Assembly: GCF_003058225.1 (NCBI RefSeq)
Contig: NZ_QBUG01000004.1
Location: forward strand, 372,001-436,000
Origin: Promicromonospora sp. AC04
Lineage (GTDB): Bacteria > Actinomycetota > Actinomycetes > Actinomycetales > Cellulomonadaceae
Reading direction: 5' to 3'
DNA: 64,000 nucleotides
Notes under the pieces: generated by a model
Told to the model about the DNA's origin: nothing
Databases searched by the model: none
The model's input: the letters and a program-made list of their open reading frames with translations, nothing else
Translations under genes and position numbers: made by a program
Shown: in pieces, positions 32,921 to 41,776 of the stretch
How positions within the stretch are numbered: position 1 is the first letter of the stretch
Layout of the letters: each line of letters opens with the position of its first letter

Positions 32921-35305
32921 TCAGTCGTTCCCGCCGTTGCCGCCGCCGATCGTGATGTCGCCGCCGCCACGGTTGTCACCGCCGCCGGTGTCACCGCCCG
33001 TGTCGCCGGAGTCACCGCCGTCACCCGAGTCGCCACCGCCCTCGCCTGAGTCGCCACCGTCGTCGTCCTTGTCCGGCTTCGGCGCGACCGGCTCCTTGCC
33101 GACGAGCTTGGGGTCGGCAGCCGGGAAGCTCTTGACCGGCAGATCGGCGACCGCCTGGTCCATGTAGCGACGCCACGTCGGCGCGGCGATGGTGCCGCCG
33201 TACAGCGGGCCGACCTTGGCCGACTCGTTGTACCAGCGCGCCGCCGGCAGGTCCACGCTCATGTGCTCGACGTTGCCGCTGGCCTCGCCGACCCAGACCG
33301 AGGTGGAGAGGTTGGGCGTGTAACCGGTGAACCAGCTCTGCATCGCCCCGTTCGTCGTACCGGTCTTGCCCGCCACCGGGCGACCGTCCTCGAGCCCCGG
33401 GCTGAGCGCCCACGCGGTGCCCCACGGGCTGGTCTGGAAGACCTTCGTCATCGCGTAGGCAACGGTGTTGGCGACCTCGGGCTCGAGCGTCTGCCGGCAG
33501 TCGGCGGACGGCACCTTTATCTTCTTGCCGTTGTGGTCCTTGACCTCGAGGATCGCCACCGGATCGCAGTACGTGCCGCCCGAGGCGAACGTCGCGTACG
33601 CCGATGCCATGTTGATCGGCGTCGAGGCCTGCGTCCCGAGCGTCATCGACGCGAGCACGTCGATGTCAGCCTGCTGCGGGTTGTCGATCGTGCGGAACGT
33701 CGGTGCACCGTCGCGCGTCAGACCAGACGTCATCGGCCGGTAGCCGACGTCCCATGCCGTCTTCTGCACGTCACAGAGGTCGAGCTGCTGCGACATGCGG
33801 GCGTAGACCGTGTTCAGTGACTGGAAGGTGCCCTGGAGCACGCTCATCATCCCGCTGCCGGCCCCGTCGACGTTCGACACGGGCCACGGCTGGTGGGTGA
33901 AGGCGTGGACGCAGCCGTCGGCCCTGAACTCCGTCTCGTAGGCGGAGTAAGAGCTGGCGCTGACCCGGTCCTGGAGCTTGTGCCCGCTGCGCAGCCACTC
34001 GGCGAGCACGAACGGCTTGAAGTTGGAGCCCACCTGGAACCCTCTCGAGTTCCCGTGCATGTAGTCGGCCGAGTAGTTCTGCGCCGTCGTGCCCCCCGCA
34101 GGTTCGGCACGCGCGTCGTAGGGGATGTTCTGCGCCATCGCCTTGATCCGCCCGGTCCCCGGCTCGACCGAGGTGATGGCGGACTCGAGACCGTAGCCGT
34201 TGTCCGCCGGGACCGCCTCGCTGACCGTCTGCTCCGCGGCCTTCTGCATCTTCATGTCCAGCGTGGTGACGATCCGCAGTCCGCCTCGGTACAGGAGGTT
34301 GTACCGGTCGTCCCTGGTCTCCCCGAACTCGGGGCTGAGCATGACCTCCTTGATGACGTAGTCGCAGAAGAAGGCCGCGCCACCGGCGGAGTCACACCCG
34401 ACCTCGATCGGCTGGACGTCGAGGGTGCTCGACAGCTTCGTCGCCATCGCCTCGTCCCGCTCCGCGGTCGAGATGTAGCCGAGCTGCCACATCTTGCCGA
34501 TCACCAGGTTGCGCCGGGCCACGGCGTCCTCGGGGTTGGCCACCGGGTCGAACTGGCTCGGTGCCTTGGTGATGCCGGCGATCGTCGCCGCCTCCACGAT
34601 CGACAGGTTCTTCGCGGACTTGTTGAAGTAGTGCTGCGAAGCCGTCTCCACGCCGTACACGCTCGTGCCGAACTGCGCGATGTTGAGGTAGCCCTGCAGG
34701 ATGTCGTCCTTCGACATCTCCTTCTCGATCGCGATGGCGAGCTTGGCCTCGCGGAGCTTTCGGGTGAGCGAGTCCTCGCGGGCCTCCAGCACGCCGAAGG
34801 TGTCGCCCGCCCGGTCGGCCTCCTCGATGAGGACATTCTTCACGTACTGCTGGGTCAGCGTCGAGGCACCCTGCGTGTCGCCGCCGCCGAAGTTCTGCAG
34901 CGCGGCACGCGAGATGCCCTCGATGTCCACGCCACCGTGCGTGTAGAAACGCTCGTCCTCGATGGCGATGACCGCGTTCTTCATGTTGTCCGACACCTTG
35001 TCGAGCGGCACGACGATGCGGTTCTGCGCGTAGAACGTGGCGAGCTTGGTCTTGCCGTCGCTCGCGTAGATCACCGACTGCTCCGACAGCGGTCCCGGAA
35101 CCAGCTCAGCGGGCACCTCTTCGAAGACCTCGACACCGGTGTCCACCGCGGTGTCCATGCCTGACGCCAGCGGGATCACCAGTCCTGCCGCGATCACGCC
35201 CCCGGCGCCTGCGGTGAGCACGAATGCGAGAAGGAGTCCGATGAGCTGCGCCGCGGGTATGGTCCGAGTGATCCGGCGCGGCTCGCGAGGGTTCGCCATG
35301 GCCAT
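32921..35305 (-). CDS. Class A penicillin-binding protein
   Basis: The 794-residue bifunctional enzyme has an N-terminal membrane helix (about 21-46), a family 51 glycosyltransferase domain with the catalytic glutamate E116 (IEDERFYTHGG) and TLTQQYVKN, and a transpeptidase domain with S427-N-F-K430, a SLN motif (QSLNTVYARM) and AGKTGTTNGAMQSWF. It polymerises and crosslinks peptidoglycan outside the membrane. The last 55 residues are an unusual Asp/Gly-rich tail. ATG 35305 lies 6 nt after TAACCT, suggesting a leaderless message; a second ATG two codons later is possible. Confidence 0.95.
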   Translation of the reverse strand: MAMANPREPRRITRTIPAAQLIGLLLAFVLTAGAGGVIAAGLVIPLASGMDTAVDTGVEVFEEVPAELVPGPLSEQSVIYASDGKTKLATFYAQNRIVVPLDKVSDNMKNAVIAIEDERFYTHGGVDIEGISRAALQNFGGGDTQGASTLTQQYVKNVLIEEADRAGDTFGVLEAREDSLTRKLREAKLAIAIEKEMSKDDILQGYLNIAQFGTSVYGVETASQHYFNKSAKNLSIVEAATIAGITKAPSQFDPVANPEDAVARRNLVIGKMWQLGYISTAERDEAMATKLSSTLDVQPIEVGCDSAGGAAFFCDYVIKEVMLSPEFGETRDDRYNLLYRGGLRIVTTLDMKMQKAAEQTVSEAVPADNGYGLESAITSVEPGTGRIKAMAQNIPYDARAEPAGGTTAQNYSADYMHGNSRGFQVGSNFKPFVLAEWLRSGHKLQDRVSASSYSAYETEFRADGCVHAFTHQPWPVSNVDGAGSGMMSVLQGTFQSLNTVYARMSQQLDLCDVQKTAWDVGYRPMTSGLTRDGAPTFRTIDNPQQADIDVLASMTLGTQASTPINMASAYATFASGGTYCDPVAILEVKDHNGKKIKVPSADCRQTLEPEVANTVAYAMTKVFQTSPWGTAWALSPGLEDGRPVAGKTGTTNGAMQSWFTGYTPNLSTSVWVGEASGNVEHMSVDLPAARWYNESAKVGPLYGGTIAAPTWRRYMDQAVADLPVKSFPAADPKLVGKEPVAPKPDKDDDGGDSGEGGGDSGDGGDSGDTGGDTGGGDNRGGGDITIGGGNGGND

Positions 35306-35413
35306 GGGCCCAGGTTACGGGCTGTCCCCGACACGGCGCGCCGAAAGCGACTCCGCCCGTGTGCAGGTCTCGTGCGGAATCGCCGTCGCCGGTCGCGGGC
35401 TAACATCGACGCC

Positions 35414-35581
35414 ATGGCAACGAAGTGGGAGTACGCGACGATCCCCCTCCTCATTCACAACACCAAGGCGATCCTCGATCAGTGGGGCTCGGACGGCTGG
35501 GAGCTCGTGCAGGTGGTCCCCGGACCCGACGGCACCGGGCTGGTCGCCTACCTGAAGCGCCCCAACGGCGGTGACGCATGA
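35414..35581 (+). CDS. DUF4177-like small protein
   Basis: The 55-residue protein starts MATKWEYATIPLLIHNTKAI and contains LDQWGSDGWELVQVVPG, the DUF4177 pattern found throughout actinobacteria. Its function is unknown. Its stop overlaps the RidA ATG by 4 nt (ATGA), so the two are cotranslated. The start follows TAACAT by 7 nt, a likely leaderless promoter divergent from the penicillin-binding protein promoter. Confidence 0.85.
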   Translation: MATKWEYATIPLLIHNTKAILDQWGSDGWELVQVVPGPDGTGLVAYLKRPNGGDA

Positions 35582-36045
35582 GCCACGAGCAGCGCCTCGC
35601 CGAGCTGGGCATCAAGCTTCCCGAGGTGGCGGCCCCGGTCGCGGCGTACGTTCCGGCCGTGCAGACCGGCCGCTACGTCTACACGTCCGGCCAGCTGCCC
35701 TTCACGGAGGGCAGCCTGCCTGCCACCGGCAAGGTCGGCGAGGGCGAAGGCCTGGTCTCCCCCGACGACGCCGCGGGCTACGCCCGCACGTGCGCCCTCA
35801 ACGCGCTGGCCGCCGTTCGATCGATCACCGGCTCGCTCGACTCGATCTCCCGCATCGTGAAGGTGGTCGGCTTCGTCGCGAGCGACCCGGCCTTCACCGG
35901 CCAGCCCGGCGTCATCAACGGCGCCTCCACCGTGCTCGGCGAGATCTTCGGCGACGCCGGCCTGCACGCTCGCTCGGCCGTCGGCGTGGCGGTTCTTCCG
36001 CTGGACTCGCCGGTCGAGGTGGAGCTCGTCGTCGAGCTGGCGTAG
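35578..36045 (+). CDS. RidA/YjgF family protein
   Basis: The 155-residue protein has the RidA (Rid2/YjgF) pattern: YVPAVQTGRYVYTSGQLPF, ALNALAAVRSITGSLDSI, and ARSAVGVAVLPLDSPVEVELVVEL with the conserved arginine. These proteins hydrolyse reactive enamine/imine intermediates made by PLP enzymes. It is translationally coupled to the DUF4177 gene upstream. Confidence 0.92.
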   Translation: MSHEQRLAELGIKLPEVAAPVAAYVPAVQTGRYVYTSGQLPFTEGSLPATGKVGEGEGLVSPDDAAGYARTCALNALAAVRSITGSLDSISRIVKVVGFVASDPAFTGQPGVINGASTVLGEIFGDAGLHARSAVGVAVLPLDSPVEVELVVELA

Positions 36046-36057
36046 CGCCCTCGCCGC

Positions 36058-36111
36058 GGCCCGGAACGGGAGTGACCGGACCCACTCCGGATTCGGTTTC
36101 CGTTCCGGGCC
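36058..36111. terminator. Hairpin after the RidA gene
   Basis: Perfect 12-bp arms GGCCCGGAACGG and CCGTTCCGGGCC enclose 30 bases that can form a second inner stem (GGAGTG with CACTCC). It begins 12 bp after the RidA stop and precedes the tRNA gene, a good candidate terminator. Confidence 0.6.
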
Positions 36112-36177
36112 ATGCGTCGGCTATTCTGAGCAGGCTTCCGCGGAAGGGCTTCGTGCCTGATGTGCGGTGGACTCCAT

Positions 36178-36254
<77 letters not shown>

Positions 36255-36255
36255 T

Positions 36256-36306
36256 GTGAAAAGGCCCTCTGACCAGCAGAAATGCTGAGTCGGAGGGCCT
36301 TTTCAC
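36256..36306. terminator. Strong hairpin terminator after tRNA-Pro
   Basis: GTGAAAAGGCCCTCTGAC pairs with the right arm to 36306 with one G-T wobble, and an inner CAGC/GCTG stem closes the loop. The TTTTCAC side serves as a U-tract for the plus strand. It ends 2 bp before the stop of the converging GNAT gene, so it probably works in both directions. Confidence 0.85.
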
Positions 36307-36307
36307 G

Positions 36308-36859
36308 TTACCGCCCCTGGGCTTGCCACTCGGGAGCAAGGACCGCCCAGAGCTCCTTGTCGTGGCGTGTACCCCCGTACGGCCATGCCTCGCGCCGCAC
36401 ACCCTCCAACGTCATGCCGAGCCGCTTGGCCACCGCCGAGCTGCGGTCGTTGTCGGCCCGGCAGTGCCACTCGGCTCGGTGCAGGCCCCGGGCTGTGAAT
36501 GCCCAGTCCAGCAACACGCCGCACGCCTGAGTGACCAGACCGTGGCCCTCGGCGGACGGCTCCAGCCAGCATCCGATCTCACACGAGCCGAAACCGGCCT
36601 GGAAGTCGGTGAACATCACGCCGCCGACCAGCACCCCGTCCCGCCAGATGCCGTACAGGCGACCGCCGTCCTCAGCCTGGCGTTCCGCATACCGCTTGAG
36701 CGTGCTCTGCGCCCCGCTCAGATCTTCAGTGACGAACCCTGCCCCGACCCACGGCCGGATGTGCTCGCGAGCCCGATCCAGATGGGCCGCGAACTCTTCG
36801 GCGTGCCAGACCTCCAGCGAGCCGAGGTGAACGCCGTCGCGCAGTGCCAGCGAGAACAT
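36308..36859 (-). CDS. GNAT family N-acetyltransferase (RimJ/RimL-like)
   Basis: The 183-residue protein has the RimJ/RimL-type pattern: LRDGVHLGSLEVWHAEEFAAHLDRAREHIRPW, GIWRDGVLVGGVMF, the acetyl-CoA loop LEPSAEGHGLVTQAC and HRAEWHCRADNDRSSAVAKRLGM. It probably N-acetylates a ribosomal protein, antibiotic or other amine. It is divergent from a TetR gene with a palindrome between them, so it may be that regulator's target. Confidence 0.88.
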   Translation of the reverse strand: MFSLALRDGVHLGSLEVWHAEEFAAHLDRAREHIRPWVGAGFVTEDLSGAQSTLKRYAERQAEDGGRLYGIWRDGVLVGGVMFTDFQAGFGSCEIGCWLEPSAEGHGLVTQACGVLLDWAFTARGLHRAEWHCRADNDRSSAVAKRLGMTLEGVRREAWPYGGTRHDKELWAVLAPEWQAQGR

Positions 36860-36877
36860 AGGAGCCCTCCATTCACA

Positions 36878-36889
36878 TAACAGTTGTTA
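36878..36889. promoter_or_regulatory. Palindromic operator between GNAT and tetR
   Basis: TAACA-GT-TGTTA is a perfect palindrome in the 50-bp divergent region, 19 bp after the GNAT start and just upstream of the tetR -10 box TACCGT. It is a likely TetR operator controlling both genes. Confidence 0.55.
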
Positions 36890-36909
36890 CGGCAATGTAC
36901 CGTGGCAGC

Positions 36910-37518
36910 ATGCCACGTCCCAAGGGAGATCACGAGGCCCGTCGCCGCGAGGTCTCCGAAGCGGTCTGGCAGGTGATGGCCACGCGCGGCTTTGCCGGCC
37001 TCACTCTGCGCGCCGTGGCGGCCGAGCTCGGCGCGACCACCGGGCTGCTCACGCACTACTTCCCCACCAAGCGCGCCCTCGTCGCATACGCCCTCGATCT
37101 GCTCGAGCAGCGGACCATCGCGCGACCGCGTCGCCCCGCTGGCAAGGGTCTGATCGCCCTGAGGCACGCACTGATGGACATCCTGCCGCTGACGCCGGAG
37201 GCCACGGAAAGCAACCGGATCTGGGTCTCCTCCTGGGACGCCGCGCTCTCCGACGGCGACCTGCGTGCCGACTACGCCCGCAAGTACGCCCAGAGCCGTG
37301 ACGAGCTGCGCGAGCGAGTTGCCGCAGCCCAGGAGCTCGGCGAGCTTCCCGCGGGCGACCCGGTACCCATCGCGACCGGTTCCCAGTCCTTCGCCCTCGG
37401 CCTGGCGGTCCAAGCCCTGCTCGACCCCGCAACGTTCACACCTCAGCGGCAGGTCGAGCTCCTGGACGACTACTTGGCCGCCCTGACCGCCTCGCACTCA
37501 TCCGCCACTCACCCCTGA
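36910..37518 (+). CDS. TetR family regulator
   Basis: The 202-residue protein has an N-terminal TetR helix-turn-helix (RREVSEAVWQVMATRGFAGLTLRAVAAELGATTGLLTHYFPTKRALVAYAL) and a helical ligand domain resembling the BetI-like TetR_C_6 group (RIWVSSWDAALSDGDLRADYARKY). It probably represses the divergent acetyltransferase gene and itself. The ATG is exactly 6 nt after TACCGT, so translation of a leaderless mRNA is likely. An ATG five codons earlier lies upstream of that box. Confidence 0.9.
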   Translation: MPRPKGDHEARRREVSEAVWQVMATRGFAGLTLRAVAAELGATTGLLTHYFPTKRALVAYALDLLEQRTIARPRRPAGKGLIALRHALMDILPLTPEATESNRIWVSSWDAALSDGDLRADYARKYAQSRDELRERVAAAQELGELPAGDPVPIATGSQSFALGLAVQALLDPATFTPQRQVELLDDYLAALTASHSSATHP

Positions 37519-37619
37519 CCCGGATCACCACCCGCGGGCGGTGCGCAGCGCGTTCTGCTCTCGGCAGATGAGGGGACATTCATCGAGCGAATAGAACGGG
37601 TGTGCTATATCTTGATGAC

Positions 37620-39350
37620 ATGACGCGAGCCGGAGACACCCGACCTCGAACGGCCGACGGCCGACCGCCGTCGACACCGTTCAGGGCGAATGGCCCCGTC
37701 ACCGATGCGGCACAGGTCCGGGTGGTGCGTGAGCTGTTGGCGGACATGATCTTGCCGCGCGCCACCGACACGGCTTCGTCCGTGTCAAAGCAGGCGCAGG
37801 CGGAGTGGGTGGATCTGCTCGGCGAGCTCGAGGCCATGAAGAACACCGTGACCGCGACCCAGGCGCGGTTGGCTGTCGCGTTGGAGGAGGCCACCAAGGC
37901 CGACGAGGCCAAGCAGGGCATCCGTGCCGAGCGGCGTGGTCGTGGTGTGCCGAACCAGGTGGGTGCGGCGCTGCAGTCCAGTCCGCACGCGGGTGCGTCG
38001 TTCCTGGGCACGGCCCGGGTGTGGGTGACCGGTATGCCGTTCACGTTCGACGCCCTGCGCACCGGGGTGCTCTCGTCGTGGCGGGCGACGTTGTTGGTGC
38101 GGGAGACGTCTCATCTCTCGGCGGAGGATCGCGCCCGGATCGATGAGGAGATCTGCGGGCCCGCGGCGCTGACGGCGCTGGCCCGGACGGGTACCCGGCG
38201 GTTGGTCGCCCGGGTCAAGGAGCTTGCCGGGCGGCTGGACGTGCAAGCGTGTGTGAAGCGGAACGCGAAGGCCGTGGCGGAGCGGTGTGTTTCGGTGCGT
38301 CCGGCCCCGGATCTGATGGTGTATCTGACCGCGCTGGTGCCGATGCAGCAGGGGGTGCAGGCGTATGCGCAGCTGAAGGCGCACGCGGAGGCGGCCAAGG
38401 CCACCGGTGACGGGCGTGGGGCCGGGCAGATCATGGCGGACACCCTGATCGAGCGGGTCACCAGCCGTGAGCCCGGTAAGGCCGATGACGTGCCGGTCAC
38501 GATCAACCTGCTGGTCTCCGACCAGACGCTGCTCGCCGGTGGCGACCAGCCGGGGGTTGTTGTGGAGGGTGCCCCGGCGGGTGTGGGTACCGTCCCGGGA
38601 CCGGTGGCACACAGCCTTGCCGCGCACGGGATCGACACCGACGCGGCGTGGCTCCGTGCGATCTATGTGGATCCCAGGGGTCGGTTGCTGGCGACGACGT
38701 CGACGTCACGGTTCCACCCGCCGGGTCTGGCCGCGTTGTTGCGGGCGCGTGGGCAGGGGATCTGTGCCACGTCGTGGTGCGACGCCCCGGTGCGGCACAT
38801 CGACCATGTGGTTCCGCATGCCGAGGGCGGGGAGACCAGCCTCGACAACGGGCAGGGCCTCTGTGTGCGGTGCAATCACGCGAAGCAGGCACCGGGGTGG
38901 CGGCAGAAGGTCACCGAGATCGACGGCCGGCACGCCGTGGAGACCACCACACCCACGGGGCACACGTCCGTCTCCGTGGTGCCCGTGCCGCCGGAACCGG
39001 TCACGTCAACAGGGCACGATGACACGTCGAGTGCGCCCCGGCCGCCGCAACCGGTCCAGCCCACAGGGCACACGCACACGCGCACCTCGCCGGTCGTGTC
39101 CCGGCCGCCGGCCCCTGCGCGAGACGAGGCCAAGGACGGTGCCGAGCGACCGGCACCGGCATGGACCCCGGCCGTCGGCATGAACGGCCCGGGCAAGGGA
39201 CGTATCCCACGTAGCCGCTACTCGATCGGCTGCGCCGCTCGGCGTCCCCGTGGCGCGATCGCCTACCGCCCGCCCGGTCGGCGCGGCGCGGCCCGGCCCA
39301 GGTCCCCACGACGGTCCCGACCCGATCTCGCCTGGGCACATACCCGCTGA
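37620..39350 (+). CDS. DUF222 protein with HNH nuclease motif
   Basis: The 576-residue protein has a DUF222 domain (about 40-330) and an HNH nuclease motif near residues 385-430, with Cys, two histidines and CxxC-type zinc ligands (ATSWCDAPVRHIDHVVPH, then NGQGLCVRCNHAKQAPGW). A Thr/Pro-rich low-complexity tail of about 140 residues follows, with repeated TGH units. This is a multicopy family in actinobacteria whose function is unknown. The ATG lies 6 nt after TATCTT, again a leaderless pattern. Confidence 0.88.
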   Translation: MTRAGDTRPRTADGRPPSTPFRANGPVTDAAQVRVVRELLADMILPRATDTASSVSKQAQAEWVDLLGELEAMKNTVTATQARLAVALEEATKADEAKQGIRAERRGRGVPNQVGAALQSSPHAGASFLGTARVWVTGMPFTFDALRTGVLSSWRATLLVRETSHLSAEDRARIDEEICGPAALTALARTGTRRLVARVKELAGRLDVQACVKRNAKAVAERCVSVRPAPDLMVYLTALVPMQQGVQAYAQLKAHAEAAKATGDGRGAGQIMADTLIERVTSREPGKADDVPVTINLLVSDQTLLAGGDQPGVVVEGAPAGVGTVPGPVAHSLAAHGIDTDAAWLRAIYVDPRGRLLATTSTSRFHPPGLAALLRARGQGICATSWCDAPVRHIDHVVPHAEGGETSLDNGQGLCVRCNHAKQAPGWRQKVTEIDGRHAVETTTPTGHTSVSVVPVPPEPVTSTGHDDTSSAPRPPQPVQPTGHTHTRTSPVVSRPPAPARDEAKDGAERPAPAWTPAVGMNGPGKGRIPRSRYSIGCAARRPRGAIAYRPPGRRGAARPRSPRRSRPDLAWAHTR

Positions 39351-39464
39351 ACCGACCACCGCCACGAGTGAACCCTCGCGGCGGCCATCAGCGCGCCCGA
39401 GAACTGGTGCCCGCCCCGCTCTCCGGTGCAAGACTGGGCGCCTACCCAATCCAGGAGGCGTCCG

Positions 39465-40700
39465 ATGAACCCGTTCGTTCTGGTCGGTGGCGGCCTGACG
39501 ACAGCTCGCGCCGCGGAGGCGCTACGCAGCGAGGGGTACGACGGCGACGTCGTGGTCGTCACCAGCGAGCCCCACCATCCGTACGAACGGCCGCCCCTGA
39601 GCAAGGACTACCTGCGCGGCGAGGCGGAGCGGGACGCCGTCTTCCCGCTGGACGAGGCCTGGTACGGCGAGCACGCGGTCGCCGTCCGCACCAACGAGAC
39701 GGTGGTCGGGCTGGACCCCGCGGAGCACACCCTGACGCTGTCCGACGGCGCCACGCTCTCCTTTTCAAAGCTCCTCCTGGCACCGGGCTCCACGCCGCGG
39801 CCGCTCGACGTCATCGGCACTGACCTGGCCGGCGTGCACTACCTGCGCACCCTCGAAGACTCCGACCGCATCTCCAGCATGCTGCTCGAAGCGTCGCTGG
39901 AGGGGGTCGGACGGGTCGCCGTCGTCGGCGACGGGTGGATCGGGCTCGAGGTGGCGGCGTCGGCGCGGTCCCTGGGGCTGGACGTCACCGTGGTGGGTCG
40001 CGGATCGCATCCGCTGGGACGCGTGCTCGGGCCGGAGATGGGCGACTTCTACGCGGGAGTGCACACCGAGCACGACGTGCGGCTGCTGAGGCGCACGTCC
40101 GTCTCGGGGCTGCGGGGCGCGGAAGGCCGGGTCACCGGCGTGGACCTGTCGGACGGAACGCAGGTGGGAGCCGACGTCGTGGTGATCGGCGTGGGTGCCA
40201 CCCCGAACATCGGTCTCGCGGAGGTCGCCGGGCTGGACCTGCGCCCCGCGTCGCTGGGCGGGGGGATCGTCGTGGACGGGACGCTCGCCACGTCGCACCC
40301 CGACGTGTACGCCGCGGGCGACGTGGCAAGCATCCCCTCGCTGCACTACGGGCGGCCGCTGCGGGTGGAGCACTGGGCGACCGCGCAGGAGAGCGGCGCG
40401 CACGCCGGGCGCGCGCTGCTCGGCGCCACCGCGCCGTACGACAAGCTGCCGTACTTCTACAGCGACCAGTACGACGTCGGCATGGAGTACACGGGCTGGG
40501 TGGACGTCCCCGGCGGGTACGACGACGTGGTGGTCTCCGGGAGTGTCGATACCCGCGAGTTCGTGGCGTTCTGGCTGCTGGACGGGCAGGTCGTGGCCGG
40601 GATGGCCGTGAACGTGTGGGAACAGATGGAGCGCGTGGAGGAACTGATCAGGTCTCGGAGGAAGGTTCCCCGCGAAGAGCTGGATGCCTTCGTGAGCTGA
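39465..40700 (+). CDS. FAD-dependent ferredoxin/putidaredoxin reductase-like protein
   Basis: The 411-residue flavoprotein has the FAD-binding N-terminus VGGGLTTARAAEALR, the active region HHPYERPPLSKDYLRG, the NAD(P)-binding VVGDGWIGLEVAASAR and the second FAD motif PDVYAAGDVA. It looks like an NAD(P)H-dependent ferredoxin reductase (BphA4/rubredoxin reductase type). No ferredoxin or P450 gene is adjacent. AGGAGG lies 6 nt before the ATG. Confidence 0.9.
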   Translation: MNPFVLVGGGLTTARAAEALRSEGYDGDVVVVTSEPHHPYERPPLSKDYLRGEAERDAVFPLDEAWYGEHAVAVRTNETVVGLDPAEHTLTLSDGATLSFSKLLLAPGSTPRPLDVIGTDLAGVHYLRTLEDSDRISSMLLEASLEGVGRVAVVGDGWIGLEVAASARSLGLDVTVVGRGSHPLGRVLGPEMGDFYAGVHTEHDVRLLRRTSVSGLRGAEGRVTGVDLSDGTQVGADVVVIGVGATPNIGLAEVAGLDLRPASLGGGIVVDGTLATSHPDVYAAGDVASIPSLHYGRPLRVEHWATAQESGAHAGRALLGATAPYDKLPYFYSDQYDVGMEYTGWVDVPGGYDDVVVSGSVDTREFVAFWLLDGQVVAGMAVNVWEQMERVEELIRSRRKVPREELDAFVS

Positions 40701-40718
40701 CCCGACCACGACGACCAA

Positions 40719-40732
40719 GGTCCGGGCGGACC
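40719..40732. terminator. Short hairpin between convergent genes
   Basis: GGTCCG-GG-CGGACC lies between the stops of the flavoprotein gene and the converging DUF4267 gene. It may end both transcripts, although it lacks a U-tract and its two-base loop is tight. Confidence 0.4.
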
Positions 40733-40738
40733 GCCGCG

Positions 40739-41101
40739 TCAGAGAGCGAACAGCAGGCCGGCACTGACGAGCACGACCACCGCGGTGGCGAAGTGGACGC
40801 CGAACGCGACCGCCTTGGTCCCGCCGTGGCGCAGCACGATGAGGCAGTCGCCGAGCGGCGCGAGCGCCACGGCCAGCATGAACCACGCTTCGGCGCGGGT
40901 GCCCACAAAGATCAGGAGCACCAGACCCACGATGCCGAAGACGGCGTCCCGCAGCCCCTTGATCTCCAGGTAGGCCCGGTCGTGCGTCGCGGGGACGCCG
41001 TAGCCGGCGGCGGCGGGGTAGGGCTTGAGCAGGTACCGCACCCCGATGTACAGGATGAACAGGTTGAGGACCACAGCCAGGGCGTACGCGACGACGGTCA
41101 T
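40739..41101 (-). CDS. DUF4267 family membrane protein
   Basis: The 120-residue protein has four hydrophobic segments and the family pattern RYLLKPYPAAAGYGVPATHDRAYLEIKGLRD. Its function is unknown. It is divergent from a TetR gene, with three copies of the same palindrome between the two starts, so it is the obvious regulatory target. ATG 41101 has AAGGAG about 7 nt upstream. Confidence 0.85.
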   Translation of the reverse strand: MTVVAYALAVVLNLFILYIGVRYLLKPYPAAAGYGVPATHDRAYLEIKGLRDAVFGIVGLVLLIFVGTRAEAWFMLAVALAPLGDCLIVLRHGGTKAVAFGVHFATAVVVLVSAGLLFAL

Positions 41102-41115
41102 GCCAGATCTCCTTG

Positions 41116-41178
41116 CTAGCGCTGATAGATGATGTAGCAACGCTAGCAGAGCAGGAGCAGATCTCCTAGCAGCGCTAG
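41116..41178. promoter_or_regulatory. Three TetR operators CTAGC-N3-GCTAG
   Basis: CTAGC-GCT-GATAG at 41116-41128, GTAGC-AAC-GCTAG at 41134-41146 and the perfect CTAGC-AGC-GCTAG at 41166-41178 are three 13-bp copies in the 86-bp divergent region. The third overlaps the tetR -10 box TAGGAT; the first two lie before the DUF4267 gene. Confidence 0.75.
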
Positions 41179-41187
41179 GATCTAGGC

Positions 41188-41769
41188 ATGACGACTCAGA
41201 CGCGCCGTGAGCGCGAGCGGGCGCAGCGTGAGCAGCTGATCGTCACGGCCGCGCGCGAGCTGGCCGAGGCGGAGGGCTGGGAGGCGGTCACGACCCGGCG
41301 GCTCGCCGCCGAGATCGAGTACAGCCAGCCCGTCCTGTACAGCCACTTCAAGGGCAAGGGCGCCATCATGACGGCGGTCGCCGTCCAGGGCTTCGAAGAG
41401 CTGGCGGTCGAGCTGCGCGTCGCACGAGCCGCGGCCCGCGGAACCCGCGACGCCCTCGCCGCGGTCGCTGCGGCCTACACGGACTTCGCCCAGAAGCGCC
41501 CCGCGCTCTACGACGCCATGTTCACCCATGCCGTCGACCTGACGTTCGCCACGCCCGACGGCCCGGCCTATCTGCGCGAGGGATTCGGCGAGCTGCTCCA
41601 GGCCGTCCAGCCGCTGGCCGGGGACGACGACCCCGGCATCCTTACCGAGACCTTCTGGGCGAGCCTGCACGGCCTGGCCATGCTGGAGCGCAGCGGCCGC
41701 CTCCCCGTGGAGGCGCACGACCACCGGCTGGACCTGCTGATCGGCCGCTTCGCACCCGCGGAGACCTGA
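41188..41769 (+). CDS. TetR family regulator
   Basis: The 193-residue protein has a TetR helix-turn-helix (LIVTAARELAEAEGWEAVTTRRLAAEIEYSQPVLYSHFKGKGAIMTAV) and a WHG-type ligand domain (TetR_C_13-like: YTDFAQKRPALYDAMFTH). It probably represses itself and the divergent DUF4267 gene through the palindromes described above. The ATG is 6 nt after TAGGAT, so the message should be leaderless. It ends 7 bp from the converging allophanate hydrolase gene. Confidence 0.92.
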   Translation: MTTQTRRERERAQREQLIVTAARELAEAEGWEAVTTRRLAAEIEYSQPVLYSHFKGKGAIMTAVAVQGFEELAVELRVARAAARGTRDALAAVAAAYTDFAQKRPALYDAMFTHAVDLTFATPDGPAYLREGFGELLQAVQPLAGDDDPGILTETFWASLHGLAMLERSGRLPVEAHDHRLDLLIGRFAPAET

Positions 41770-41776
41770 CGCGGCG

